Positions 1-9,700 of a stretch of DNA of 64,000 nucleotides are shown here, piece after piece. The notes under the pieces are model-generated. The model did not search any database and was not told the DNA's origin. It was given only the letters and a program-made list of their open reading frames with translations. Each line of letters begins with the position of its first letter. The stretch's first letter is position 1. Both the position numbers and the translations under genes were made by a program. Origin of the DNA: Sialis fuliginosa (Eukaryota > Arthropoda > Insecta > Megaloptera > Sialidae); NCBI GenBank assembly GCA_961205875.1, contig OY540816.1, forward strand, positions 16,316,701-16,380,700, read 5' to 3'.

Positions 1-342
1 AATGCTGAGGAACTGCGTATTGAGAATGAAACAAACTACTTGTCATCGGAAGAATACAGATTTGCTCAAGAATTTTTATCTAATGAAGAAAATCTATTTA
101 AACAACTAGCTTGTAGATACATGCCCGGTAACTTACAGGACTTGGACTGGAATGAAATGATGTCGAAACCAAATTTGAGTTCTCGAGTGTTTTTCAAAGC
201 AAAAAAGTCTGTTATGGGTGTTGTTATTAGTGATGAAGATGTCGATAATGATCAAGTAAACTTTGAGGAAAATTCACAACATATTTTACCTTATAAGTAC
301 ATATCTGAGTTAATTAAAGATGGGACAGTTATTTTAATGTAA
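1..342 (+). CDS. Sld5: GINS complex subunit Sld5 (GINS4), C-terminal part of the last exon
   Basis: The frame is open from base 1 to a TAA at 340-342 and gives 113 residues; the start lies outside the window. Sld5 is one of four GINS subunits; GINS binds Cdc45 and Mcm2-7 to form the replicative CMG helicase in the nucleus. The visible part starts in the helical A domain (SSEEYRFAQEFLSNEE, then CRYMPGNLQDLDW, matching the family pattern 'A-x-x-hMPxNLQ'). It ends in the small C-terminal B domain with SQHILPYKYISELIKDGTV, which matches the animal Sld5 ending 'GSQHLIRYKTIAPLVASGAV'. The stop falls right after this motif, as in other Sld5 proteins. Family assignment is by remembered motif likeness, not by search. 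The gene converges on pannier. An AATAAA at 535-540 is the likely poly(A) signal. Confidence 0.88.
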   Translation, partial: NAEELRIENETNYLSSEEYRFAQEFLSNEENLFKQLACRYMPGNLQDLDWNEMMSKPNLSSRVFFKAKKSVMGVVISDEDVDNDQVNFEENSQHILPYKYISELIKDGTVILM

Positions 343-971
343 GCATATAGTGCTCCAGTAGGTTTAAGAACTGGATATTTATATGATAAATAATGTAATT
401 TAATCTTCTATAATTGTACACAATAATTAAATTTGTTTTATTTTATATTTCTAGTAGATGGAAGATTGGAACTGCTTATTATATTGCTTAATATTTTGTT
501 ATATGAAACATCTGGTAGCCTTTGATAAGATATAAATAAAAAATAGGGACCATTTTAAAAGAATTTGTAAATAGTTTTAATATAATATTGCTGATTGCGA
601 TTTATAATTGTATTATATTTTTCATTTTAAATGTTAATATAATTGTATAAGTTTAAAATATAAGATTTTTTGTAACTTCATGCGATTTTTTTTATCTTAA
701 TTACTTATTCATTGGGTAATTTGTAAAAAAATTGTTCTAGGTTTGAATATCTTTATTTTTTAAGCGAACATCTTAAATCTTACTTAACAAATACATTAGT
801 GATTTACTATATTTACATCACAATATTTTGTGCAACATAGAATTTTATAATAAAATATCAATAATCTTAAATACTTATAGTACGTAACATTAATTGCTAA
901 TACATTACTTTTACATTTTACAAAATTTTTTTACACAATTTGAAAACATTTTTATTTGAGATATGAACCTC
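343..971. other. Convergent 3' UTR region between Sld5 and pnr
   Basis: AT-rich DNA with no coding signal. On the plus strand AATAAA occurs at 535-540 and 849-854 (candidate Sld5 poly(A) signals). On the minus strand the reverse word TTTATT occurs at 951-956, only about 16 bases past the pnr stop, and at 752-757. The more distal one is the more plausible pnr signal. The two 3' UTRs probably lie very close or overlap. Confidence 0.5.
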
Positions 972-1384
972 CTACGATGATGCCATTAGTTTCGCAGCTG
1001 CCGTTACGTGGTGTTGGTGATGGTAAGCAACATCATTGCCACCTGGCGGCGATGCGGAAAAACCAAACATCTGTTGATGATATTGGTAAGTAGGTGTCTG
1101 TAAACATCCGTACTGTGATGCTTTGTGATGTTCGAATATAGATGGCGGTGGTTCACATTTAACATGTGATGAGGAAGTATTTATATGATGAGTGTCGTAT
1201 AATGAGGATGGCTCGCATTTGATTTGAGATGAAGATGGAACTAGGGAAGTGTGTCCTAGATAGGGTCGGTCGTTCGTTTTCGATATTGAATCAGTCGAAT
1301 GGTGGTGATGGTGGTTCTGAGACGTTGCTGGAGATGATGTTTGAGATGTATGGTGATGCACTGTCGCTGATACTTTTGAAGAAT
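972..1384 (-). CDS. pnr: pnr coding exon 5 (C-terminal domain and stop)
   Basis: The acceptor TTTTTTCAG ends at 1385. The first two bases complete codon 292 (GAT, Asp) and the frame runs to TAG at 974-972, encoding residues 292-428. There is no known fold. It is His-rich (HHHHH at 316-320, YHHQHH near the end) and carries a 17-residue imperfect duplication, [17 protein letters not shown] / [17 protein letters not shown]. Each copy contains a psi-K-x-E sumoylation consensus (IKCE, VKCE). The tail is ...[10 protein letters not shown]. The pannier C-terminus is known to hold its activation region. Confidence 0.9.
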
Positions 1385-4300
1385 CTGAAAAAATAATTTA
1401 ATTGAAACTGCTGTTTAAAATTATTAAATATTTATATTATCCTTAATATATATATAGCTCAACGTCTGTCTGTCTGTCCATTAGTGCGTTTATAACTCGA
1501 GAACCACTTATCCAATTTACGTGTTTTTTTTTATTCATAGATATGTTCTCTGGCCAGGTTATAGGATATATTTTGTTACGTTAGGTAACATAAGGAATAA
1601 GCAGTCAAGTTTGCCACCAGCGCGCTCTTTGCAATTGTTTTGATTCATTTTTGTTAGGTAATTTAGGTGTTGATTTGTTATTATTACAATAATAACTGAT
1701 CGTGTTTGTACTTAATTTAACTATATTTTTCAAAAATCCTAAACAATAATTCCGTAGTCCACGTGAGCGAAGCCGCGGGCGCAGCTAGTATTTAATAAAT
1801 TGTAAGAAAATAATAAACAAAAACTTACCATTATTTGTACACTGATTCGCTGAAGATCCGGCGCTTGCATCTTCCGTCGCGTTTCCACCGGAAGCCGCTG
1901 AAGATGGCGTGCTCGTACCGCCACCACCTCCGGACTTCTTCGGTTTGCGTTTCCGCGTCTGTATGCCATCCTTGCGCATTGCCAGCGGTCTGTTGACGCC
2001 GTGGAGCTTGAAGTACAGCCCGCACGCGTTACACACGGGTTCGCCTTCGTTATTCCGCCTCCAGAGGGTCGTGGTCCGCGTGCCGCAGTTAGTGCAGCAC
2101 AGGCCCAGCCTCCTCGTAGCTGTCTGTGAAATTAATTAAATTAAACAATGAATGATTTTGTTTAATATGTTAACTTTATTTATAGATATAATAGAATAAA
2201 TTCTAGTACATTTTTTATCATACATATTCCCAGTGGCGAGGCGTGAAATTTTTAAAAGGGAAAAATATTTTGTCAATCCTCCCCCTCCTATTAACAAAAA
2301 AAAAACGTTATGAAACAGCTTTAGTTCAAGCTTTTACTTTTTTAAATAAATTCTTATATATTTATATAGTAACTAAATGATTCTACGTCTTATTTTTTTG
2401 TATTATAGTCGATATTTGTATGACGAGTTGAAGTTCACTGCAGGAAATTTCACTAAAAATTTTTGAATTTTTGATTTCGTTAAAAGTATGTTTATTGTAT
2501 AGAAAATGACGTGAAAAGTTGTTTGTTTCAAACCGCAGGTCTGTATCTAAAACCGTTTTCGAGATATAGTCTCTCAAAGTTTTAGTTTTCTCAAATTTTT
2601 GGAGAAAAAAGGCCATAACTTTTGAACGGGTGGTCGGAATTGATTTTAGTTGACGGATTTGAAATCAGCGTGTCAAAATCTATATAATGACATGTATAAT
2701 ACTTTAAAATCCGACTAAAAAATTTTGGTCAAAAATCGACATTTTTTTAAGGTATACCCCTTTGAATTTTTTGTATTTTTCGCGAAATTTTTTTTTCCGT
2801 GTTTTAAGGTATTATACATGTCATTATATAGATTTTGACACGCTGATTTCAAATCCGTCAACTAAAATCAATTCCGACCACACGTTCAAAAGTTATGGCG
2901 TTTTTTCTCCAAAAATTTGAAAAAACTAAAACTTTGAGAGGCTATATCTCGAAAACGGTTTGAGATACAGACCTGCGGTTTGAAACAATTAACTTTTCAC
3001 GTCATTTTCTATACAATATACATACTTTTAACCAAATAAAAAATTCTAAATTTTTTAGTGAAATTTCCTGCAGTGAACTTCAACTCATCATACAAATATC
3101 GACTAAAATACAAGAAAATAAGACGTAGAGGTATTATAGTTTTATAATTGAACGTTTAAATCAATATTAAATGTTATTTTTGACTTTTGGTTAAAATGTC
3201 TGGGTTGCGCATAAAGATGAATATTCTAATAATATTTTTAAATTATTTATTAATTGAAAACACAGGGGCCGGTAGCATTTACTACTCCTGCTACGTGGTT
3301 AATCTAGCACTGCAGACAGACAGACAGAGAGAAGTTGCGTTTTATAATACCTATGTAAGGATGTACCTACAATTCACCTTCAGTTTGAATGGTCAATAAA
3401 ATATCAAAATTTAAAAATCTCCGAAATATCTACATTAGAAAAACTTTCCACATTAGCATTTTTAATAATAAATTCATTGATAAATACGTATGTATTTATA
3501 GTAAGTCGACTATAACAACATATTAACCACACCCTAATTACGGATGCGATAATATCAACAAATATGTTTTTAATAATAGATTCACAAAAATTACGCAAAC
3601 ATGACGTCACTAACGAATACCATAAAATTCACAGAAATTGATAGCTTTGTTATTTAACAATAAAGGATACTTACGAGACGTTTAGACGGTTTGATAAGCG
3701 GCCGGTTCATTCCGTTCATTTTGTGGTAGAGTCCGCAAGCGTTGCATAAGTAGTGGCCGGTACCGTCGCGACGCCAAAGCGGCGTGGAGATGGCACCACA
3801 GTTAACGCACTCACGCCCTTCGCCGAACTGAAACTCCATTGCACCGTCTGGAAATATGTATAAGATTATAAATGTTGATGTTGGAAATTATTTTTTAGTT
3901 TAACTCTTGATATAGATTTAATAAACTGTATTTCATAAATAATTCGGTTAAGACATATATGAGTTCCGAAGTATGTACTACGTGGACTGTTTGGAGCCAT
4001 AAGTGCATTTTTGAGTTAGAAAATAATATAAAAATAGGGTCATATTCTACTAATCAACATTTTGATACCCCGCACGTCTTGGTATACAATCTTTTTTTTA
4101 GATTTGCTTTAAAGCCCCCTGCAGGCGACATTTTTGATTTAGAAAAAAATAAGAAAAAGGGTCAAATTCCACTGCTTTGGTTATACATTGAGACGTAGTA
4201 TAAAAAATATTTTGTTTGTCTTGCTTTAGCCCCTTCGCGTCTCGTATATATGTATTTGTATATATTTTACTAAAGGGCATCATTTTACATGTTCAGTAAA

Positions 4301-7300
4301 AATTTCAAGCTTCTAGCTTATATAGTTTACGAGATATTTTACTTTGACTGAAAAGGATGGACGACAAAGTGAGATTAATAGGGTTTCTTCGGAACCCTAA
4401 AAGAAATGACAATTTTCCTCATCTGACTCACAATCAGGAGAGTGGGGGGAGGTCAAGGCTGGTTGAATGCTACTGAACGATTAGACCAAGAAAGCTGAGC
4501 TTTGGTATTGCAAATGGTGGACTGTACTGAAAATGAGTTTTAAAAATATTTTTTGGCGCTTTTTGAGAGGGGAAAATGGGTTACAATTTTTTCATTTAAC
4601 GCCTGACATTTTGAGAAATTTAAATATTGTATACATGTAAACGTTTTGTTATTATTAAAATCTTCGTTCAACAAAATTTCAAAAGTATCTATAGTAAAAA
4701 AAAAATCTAAAAAAATACGGGAATATGTATAGTAGGTATATTTGGAGCTATACTGTTTTCTAATAGACGAACTATTAAAGATGACAGTGGTTCTTAGCTT
4801 TACTTAAGTAAAATAATAATAAAATAAACAAATAAATTGAAAAACTATACGGTACGGGACACTAAAACGCGAGGTTTGACTCACACTTGACATTTAAAAA
4901 ACTATTTTATTAATTTTGACTGGACTATAAAAAGATGTAAGTAAGAAATGCAGAATTAGAATGCCATTAGACATTTCTTCAAAAGAAATATATGTTTATC
5001 TACAATCGATATACATGTATAACAAATCTAATACATAATATACAGACATAAAAATGAGTAAATCTCCGCAGCACGCGATGAGGATCTATTTCTGTCGATC
5101 TCAAGTACCGGCGCATCCTTAATCAGCGATAAACCGGAGCAGGTCTGTGCTGCATCTTTGATGTTATGTGATTTATACAAAGTGCACGCTGCATCTGCCG
5201 AGATAACGCAGATTGCTTTGTTGTGCTATCGGTCACTCAAAAGTCTCCTTTGATTAGATGAAAATAAAACAACTGCCCTTAAGTCATTTAAAAATATACC
5301 TTACATATGCAGTGAATTTTGTATTTAAAGTATTTGAGAGAACTAACAAAAATTAGAGCCCCCAATTAATTTTCCAACTGTACACATTTTATAATTTATA
5401 TAATTTTAGTATGGGGCTGTCCATAAAAACGTAAGCAAAAAAGGGGGAAGCAGGCAAAAACGCGACGTTTGAAATATTATACATAATTTTTTTTAAACTG
5501 TAGATTTTATGACAATTTCCATAAAAATAATTATTCATTAGGGGGAAGAGTTTTGTGACATATTGTTAGGTATGAGTTTGAAAAAAATGTGATGCAGCGT
5601 GACAAATGGGGGGGAGGGGTCAAAAATGTGTAAATTTTGCGTGACTTTGTATAAAATGCAAAAATTATCTTTGTGAACGATCATTTTTTTGTAAAATGGT
5701 GATTTTGTTTATGCACCGCACAGGGATGTCTATAGACAATTTTCCGGGGGGCGAGCATAAAAAAAATTCCTTAGAAGATTAGGTTATATTATAATCTAAC
5801 AGGGCGTGGGGGGGGGGTTACAATCTTGTTATATTCCTGCAGATGCTCATAGTGTATTAAAAACAATTTAGTGTATTAATTAACAATTTTGCAGTTACTT
5901 AGTTCGAAATAAGTTATTTATAAATGACATATTTTAACTAATTTATCTTTTTATTGCGTTTATTTTTCTTCAATTTTATATAGACAAACTCTTTGATTAA
6001 TTGCGGTAATTTAAAAATTTTACAGACAATTTTTATTGTGCATTATCTATTTTGTTGATGTAGAGTGGGAAGTCATACAACAGAAAATGTTCACCAATAA
6101 ATTAGTGTTAAACATTCTTTTATAAATTTTGGCAAGTATAGATACGTCGTTAGTATAAAGAGTAAAATTTCAATTTGGCTAATAAATCAGCAAATAAAAT
6201 AGTTGAACATTTTGAAATTTAATTGTTAAAGGAAAATTTATTATTATTATTATTAGAGTTTATTGAGTACCTATATAAAATAAACTATTAAAATAATATA
6301 AAATACTTTCAATATAAGTTACACGTGACGATATGATAATTAGGAATGCCTCATCTCGTCTGGATTTCGATTTTTTCAACTGTCTCGTTTCGAAAACTGA
6401 AGTTTTTTTCGTTTCGGCCTTATCTCGTAAAAAAACCACGTCGGTCTCGTCTTGTACACATGACCGAGACGAGATAAATCTCAATCTTCTATAATTATTT
6501 TTTGTTAATATTCTTATATGAAATAAACAAACAAATATTGGAATATAACAGATCTTATTGATTTAAAAAATTAATATCAAATAATAAATTTTTATTATTG
6601 ATATTACTGGTAATTTTTTAAAACCGAGACTCTTGACTAGACAAAATAATAAAGTTGATACCATCTGGGTCTTTTTTCGTTAAAATTCAAATTATATCAT
6701 CTCGACGTGCTAACTATAGAGTTAAATATCTTGACAATTAGAACAGAAAATATTTTTTCTAATCCAGTGGTTCATAAACTAGGGTCCGATGAACTTTTAC
6801 CGAGGGTTCGTGAAACATGTTTAGAATAAATTAAAGTTATTTTACATTTCTATTTATCAGTGAATAATTAGTATCTAACGACTGTCTTTCTTTTTCTACC
6901 CGGGGAGGGGGTTCTCTGAAAAATAATTGTTTAAAAGGGGGTCTCTAGACCATATAAGTTTAAGAACCACTGCTATAGTCAATACGTGAAATAATACAAA
7001 ACTAAGTGCAATAGATAAATTAGTAGCTCCCATTTCTATCGAGTTTATTATAGATAATATACTTAAACTAAAATCAGTCTGGAACTGTTAGGCTCCTGAT
7101 GAGGACTTCTTGTGAAGTCGAAACACGTGTCGAGTGACATTGTTTTATTGTGGTTAAGGTGTATAATTTTAGTTTAAGTGACTAGAAACCACAGTTTCTC
7201 CGTTTTTCCAGTAATAGATAATATATATAATTTCATTATACAATACAAAATATGAAAACTAACCATATGGCGAGGTTCTCTGGTGAAACCCGCCATCGTA

Positions 7301-8720
7301 AGCGGCTCTGGTCCACATCATTGCGGCGTTCTGCGCGTAGAGTTGTCCGGCGAGCCCGTGGTGATGATGTGCGGACTGTGCGGCCGCCGCGGCCACGTAA
7401 CCCGCTTCCGGCCAAGCTTGCGGGGCTCCACTAAAGCCAACACTACCTGTGGATGTCTGGTGGTTGCCTGTGTACCGGAAACATATTTATATGAAGCTTA
7501 CAAAGTCAAAATTGTTAGTATGTAATTAAATTAAAAAAAGCAATTTTACCTAAATATTAAAATCTCGCTGACTTCAATTTAATTGATATAAGTTGTGTAG
7601 GGTTTTATGAAAAAAAACATTTAGTTTTAAAGTATATTAAGAGTAGTGTTCCTACTTGGTAAATGCATTCGAAAAAAGATTGAGAACTGATGAGCAATTA
7701 AAAGGTTATTCAATTGCACATAGAATTTTTTTAAATTGAAACACCGAAAAAGGTCTTTTAAAACAATTGATAAAAATTAAAAAGCATTGTAAAAGGTAAC
7801 AAAAAAGTTCGACTTCGGCTAAAAACTGACCTCTGGTCGGACATTACTTAGTTATTTTGATAACAACTTTTTTAATCACATGCATCTTAACAAGGTTTAT
7901 AAGAAAATTACATTTTTGTTTAGAATGAATGATTTTTTTAAATCGTCAAAAATTTTAATATAATGTTAAATTAAAATGCCTGGTATATGTAATTACAGTT
8001 TTTATTTTTATTTTGATACTCTGATTTATTTGATGGGTGGAAAAATGGAATATACAATTATAATTAAACATAAATATAATATAGTTAGAAATATTTGATA
8101 TTTTATAAATACATTCATCATTTGACAACTTTTAGAACTTTTGTCTGTTTATTTGTCTCGACTTAATACATAAATTACTGAATCAATTTTAATGAAATAT
8201 TTACTGTTAAAAAACCGAATACTCTAGAATTAGTTAACGTTATATAATAATGAATTAGGACAGACCCGCATAAATTTTTTTTTACAATTGCGGTATTTTC
8301 TTATAAAATATATTTAAGAAGGAAAATCAAAAGTAGTTGTGATTTTGATGTTACTAAACCAACAACTTATATTTAATAATTAGGTCAGGCACGTATTAAA
8401 GAAAATTTCTATTCATATTTTCTAATAAAATGTATAAAACCGAAAATGTTTTAAAAAATAATCGCAGAAAATTTCTAATTTTTACTAGAGTTTAATAACT
8501 TTTTGTCCTGATAATCACCTGTATATTGAGGTCGACTGGACGGTACATACACAGGCGTTGTTTGCGCTGAGTCTTGGTGCAAACTGTTCTGGTGCTGGTG
8601 TTGTTGATGGTGCTGCTGATGGTGCTGTTGATGGTGCGAGTGGTGGTGCGGGTATGAGGCGGTCGCGGCGCCGCCGTGCACGCCGTCGTTGTACAGACTC
8701 GAGCCGTTTGAATGGAACAT
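972..8720 (-). CDS. pnr: pannier, GATA4/5/6-class zinc-finger transcription factor (five coding exons, spliced)
   Basis: Joining 8720-8519, 7467-7264, 3847-3675, 2123-1829 and 1384-972 gives 1,287 nt: 428 residues plus stop, with all junction phases compatible. Pannier is a nuclear activator/repressor that binds WGATAR sites. In insects it patterns dorsal epidermis, heart and thoracic bristles and works with the FOG protein U-shaped, which contacts the N-finger. Domains: His/Gln-rich N-terminus (24-45); [12 protein letters not shown] block (57-68); N-finger with Cys149, 152, 170, 173; C-finger with Cys203, 206, 224, 227 followed by a basic tail ([13 protein letters not shown]); Ser/Gly-rich linker; His-rich C-terminus with two KCE motifs (347, 367). 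The finger sequences ([19 protein letters not shown] and [19 protein letters not shown]) are pannier-like, not serpent- or grain-like. The ATG at 8720 is preceded by an in-frame TGA at 8726-8724, which fixes the start. An acceptor at 8749 implies a non-coding first exon further right. Confidence 0.93.
1445..1791 (+). repeat. Helitron-like fragment in pnr intron 4
   Basis: It begins near AGCTCAACGTCTGTCTGTCTG, continues through 'ACTCGAGAACCACTTATCC' and ends GCCGCGGGCGCAGCTAGT. The CTAGT-type end after a GC-rich segment is usual for insect non-autonomous Helitrons. A truncated copy in inverted orientation lies at 42868-43071, sharing the 'tggccaggttataggatat' segment, so it is a dispersed repeat. 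Confidence 0.55.
1829..2123 (-). CDS. pnr: pnr coding exon 4 (C-terminal GATA zinc finger and basic tail)
   Basis: The acceptor TTTCACAG ends at 2124 and the donor G|GTAAGT is at 1829/1828. It encodes residues 194-291 plus one base: [20 protein letters not shown]..., the C-finger (Cys203/206/224/227) and the RKRKPKK basic tail, which together form the main DNA-binding unit of GATA factors. A Gly run ([17 protein letters not shown]) and acidic/Ser linker follow. The exon is clearly more GC-rich than the surrounding intron, as expected for coding DNA. Confidence 0.95.
2231..3264 (+). mobile_element. Palindromic (foldback) hAT-type MITE, copy 1, inside pnr intron 3
   Basis: It starts CAGTGGCGAGGCGTGAAATT. 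The core 2383-3128 is a near-perfect 746-bp palindrome: CTACGTCT at 2383 pairs with AGACGTAG at 3121-3128, with arms of about 330 bp around an asymmetric spacer of about 80 bp. Unlike outer arms lie on each side. The right arm is interrupted (extra bases near 3199) and truncated around 3264, so the terminal inverted repeat and target duplication are missing there. The same element, complete and inverted, is at 21473-22433. An ORF-like stretch in the left arm is only palindrome sequence. Confidence 0.8.
3265..3674. other. pnr intron 3, remaining part
   Basis: A short 'CAGACAGACAGACAGAGAGA...GTTGCGTTTTATAA' segment (about 3310-3345) recurs near 43995-44035 and marks another dispersed repeat. 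The rest is AT-rich with no recognised element. Confidence 0.4.
3675..3847 (-). CDS. pnr: pnr coding exon 3 (N-terminal GATA zinc finger)
   Basis: The acceptor TTTCCAG ends at 3848 and the donor CTC|GTAAGT is at 3675/3674. The first two bases complete codon 136 (GAC); residues 137-193 read [20 protein letters not shown]... through the N-finger (Cys149/152/170/173) to ...LIKPSKRL. In GATA4/5/6-class proteins this finger contacts FOG/U-shaped and stabilises binding. Here the splice joins SKRL directly to TATRR; Drosophila pannier as I recall it has a few extra residues at this point. Reading through the donor would give a stop nine codons later, leaving a one-finger protein. Confidence 0.94.
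3848..5044. other. pnr intron 2, left part: dispersed repeat debris
   Basis: At about 4240-4400 there is a repeat fragment containing 'ttacgagatattttactttg' and ending 'agggtttcttcggaaccctaaaa', a word typical of insect retroelement/SINE tails. The rest is AT-rich. No exon is seen. Confidence 0.4.
5045..5265. promoter_or_regulatory. Candidate enhancer in pnr intron 2
   Basis: An island of mixed composition in otherwise AT-rich intron. It holds AGCGATAA (5124-5131 region), GAGATAAC (about 5202-5209), CTTTGATG/CTTTGATT (TCF/pangolin-like) and ATTAGATG words. Clustered GATA and TCF-like words are expected for pannier autoregulation and Wingless input, but this is composition and motif spotting only. 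Confidence 0.3.
5266..6764. other. pnr intron 2, central part: no gene
   Basis: AT-rich sequence with G-rich repeat scraps (5576-5630, 5730-5820). A diverged repeat around 6340-6480 has 'gagacgagat'-type words at its ends; similar words recur at 24910-25020. No exon or RNA gene is recognised. Confidence 0.4.
6765..6972. mobile_element. hAT-type MITE, 208 bp
   Basis: Terminal inverted repeats CAGTGGTTCATAAACT... and ...AGTTTAAGAACCACTG are nearly complementary. The 8 bp on either side (TTCTAATC, CTATAGTC) agree at 5 of 8 positions, consistent with an old hAT target duplication. Confidence 0.65.
7084..7146 (+). other. Hammerhead-ribozyme-like motif in a repeat fragment
   Basis: CUGAUGA (7096-7102) is followed by a 6-bp stem GACUUC-UUGU-GAAGUC, GAAA (7120-7123), the self-complementary ACACGUGU and a C at 7131. 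CUC (7093-7095) can pair with GAG (7132-7134) as stem I. One extra G (7103) sits between CUGAUGA and stem II, so it is not a canonical active hammerhead as written. Confidence 0.4.
7264..7467 (-). CDS. pnr: pnr coding exon 2
   Basis: The acceptor GTACACAG ends at 7468 and the donor TATG|GTTAGT is at 7264/7263. It encodes residues 68-136: [40 protein letters not shown]... to QRTSPYD. It is Ala- and His-rich, has no folded domain, and belongs to the N-terminal transactivation region of GATA4/5/6-type proteins. It is GC-rich against its flanks. Two further AG sites just downstream (at 7457 and 7447) could serve as alternative acceptors; only the chosen one keeps frame and joins smoothly to the upstream exon. 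Confidence 0.85.
7468..8518. other. pnr intron 1 of the coding region
   Basis: AT-rich with no recognisable repeat or gene. Confidence 0.4.
8519..8720 (-). CDS. pnr: pnr coding exon 1 (start codon)
   Basis: It starts at ATG 8720 ([17 protein letters not shown]...) and ends ACAG|GTGATT at 8519/8518, encoding residues 1-67 plus one base. A TGA lies in frame two codons upstream, and a G at -3 gives a reasonable Kozak context. The His/Gln run ([20 protein letters not shown]) comes from a CAC/CAG-type triplet repeat at about 8590-8640 and is likely length-variable. Confidence 0.85.
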
Positions 8721-8748
8721 ATCTCACGTTAGCGTTGCTGAGGTTTTT
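8721..8748 (-). other. pnr: pnr 5' UTR segment with splice acceptor
   Basis: 28 nt of untranslated sequence between the acceptor TTAATTTTCAG (ends 8749) and ATG 8720. The acceptor has a good pyrimidine tract, so at least one non-coding exon lies further right on the minus strand. Confidence 0.6.
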
Positions 8749-9359
8749 CTGAAAATTAATGAAAAACATTAACCCAATCGTGCCCAGCGTTACATATATA
8801 TTACAGAGCGCTTTCGTTTACATTTTGCGTTTGATGTAAGATTATTTTAATTCGAATGGGTTTGAAATCATACTTATTTTCGAGTATTGGACTGAATACA
8901 TCAACAATGCAATTACCAACGTTCTGGAGTTTTAGTATACATAGATAGGTATGAATTGATGACAGAAAAATCAGCAATATCGGTAACTAAAAAAAACCTC
9001 GGTGATGATTGGGTTAAAGTGATTTTTATACCAAATTTTTTGGGTACCCCTTATTAGACTTCCATTATATGGAATGTTGTGTTCTTGTTATTAGTAAATA
9101 AAAACCTCTACTAATCAAAATTTATCTATGTATAAACCACGTCTTGTTTTACTCCGAAATTATTTCGTTCAAATTATAATATTTTCAGTATTTCAGTACA
9201 TTCATGTTCTATACCAGGCCTGCACATAAATAATAACATAAAAAATAATTTCACTTTGGATTAAGTTGGACGTGTGAGTAATTTTTGCTCACGAATTGTA
9301 TTTTTTTCTCACGTCCGATCACGCTCGTGACAAAATTTAATGTATCATGTTATAAATTA
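8749..9359. other. Start of the non-coding region upstream of pnr exon 1
   Basis: AT-rich; repeat scraps only around 9280-9350. No exon is seen. Confidence 0.35.
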
Positions 9360-9700
9360 ACTTTTGTATGTATTTGAGTTGATATTTCTATGAAAAGTTG
9401 AAATTTTTCTATGAAATTACTACAAAAAGTAAAACTAAAACCATGAAAATTGACTAAAAATTTTTGAATTTTAGATTTCGTTAAAAGTATATGTTTTTTA
9501 TATAGAAAATAATGTGAAAAGTTGAAATTTTCAAATCGCTGGTCTGTATCTCAACCGTTCTTGAGATATGGCCTCTCAAAGTTTCAGTTTTTTAAAAATT
9601 TTGGGGAAAAATAACTGTAACTTTTGAACTCGTTGTTGAAATTGATTTTAGTTGACGAATTTGAAATCATCGTGGCAAAATCTATATAAATATTTTAACT
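9360..9700. mobile_element. Palindromic hAT-type MITE, copy 4 (half-element)
   Basis: It repeats one arm of the family at 2383-3128 with clear divergence ('tttcgttaaaagtat', 'gaaattgattttagttgacg', 'tctatataa'). The other arm is absent, so it cannot fold back. Confidence 0.65.

Noticed and set aside
1739..2025. Two extra minus-strand ORFs overlapping pnr exon 4
   Set aside because: Alternative frames of the C-finger exon; only the frame with [17 protein letters not shown] is real.
2383..2616. 77-codon minus-strand ORF
   Set aside because: It lies wholly in the arm of the palindromic MITE; the opposite arm gives a similar sequence, so it is repeat and not a gene.
7252..7525. Plus-strand ORFs of 60 and 80 codons
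   Set aside because: They are the antisense of pnr coding exon 2, whose minus-strand frame matches pannier and joins neighbours in phase.
8515..8769. 84-codon minus ORF and 64-codon plus ORF over pnr exon 1
   Set aside because: Other-frame shadows of the His/Gln repeat exon.
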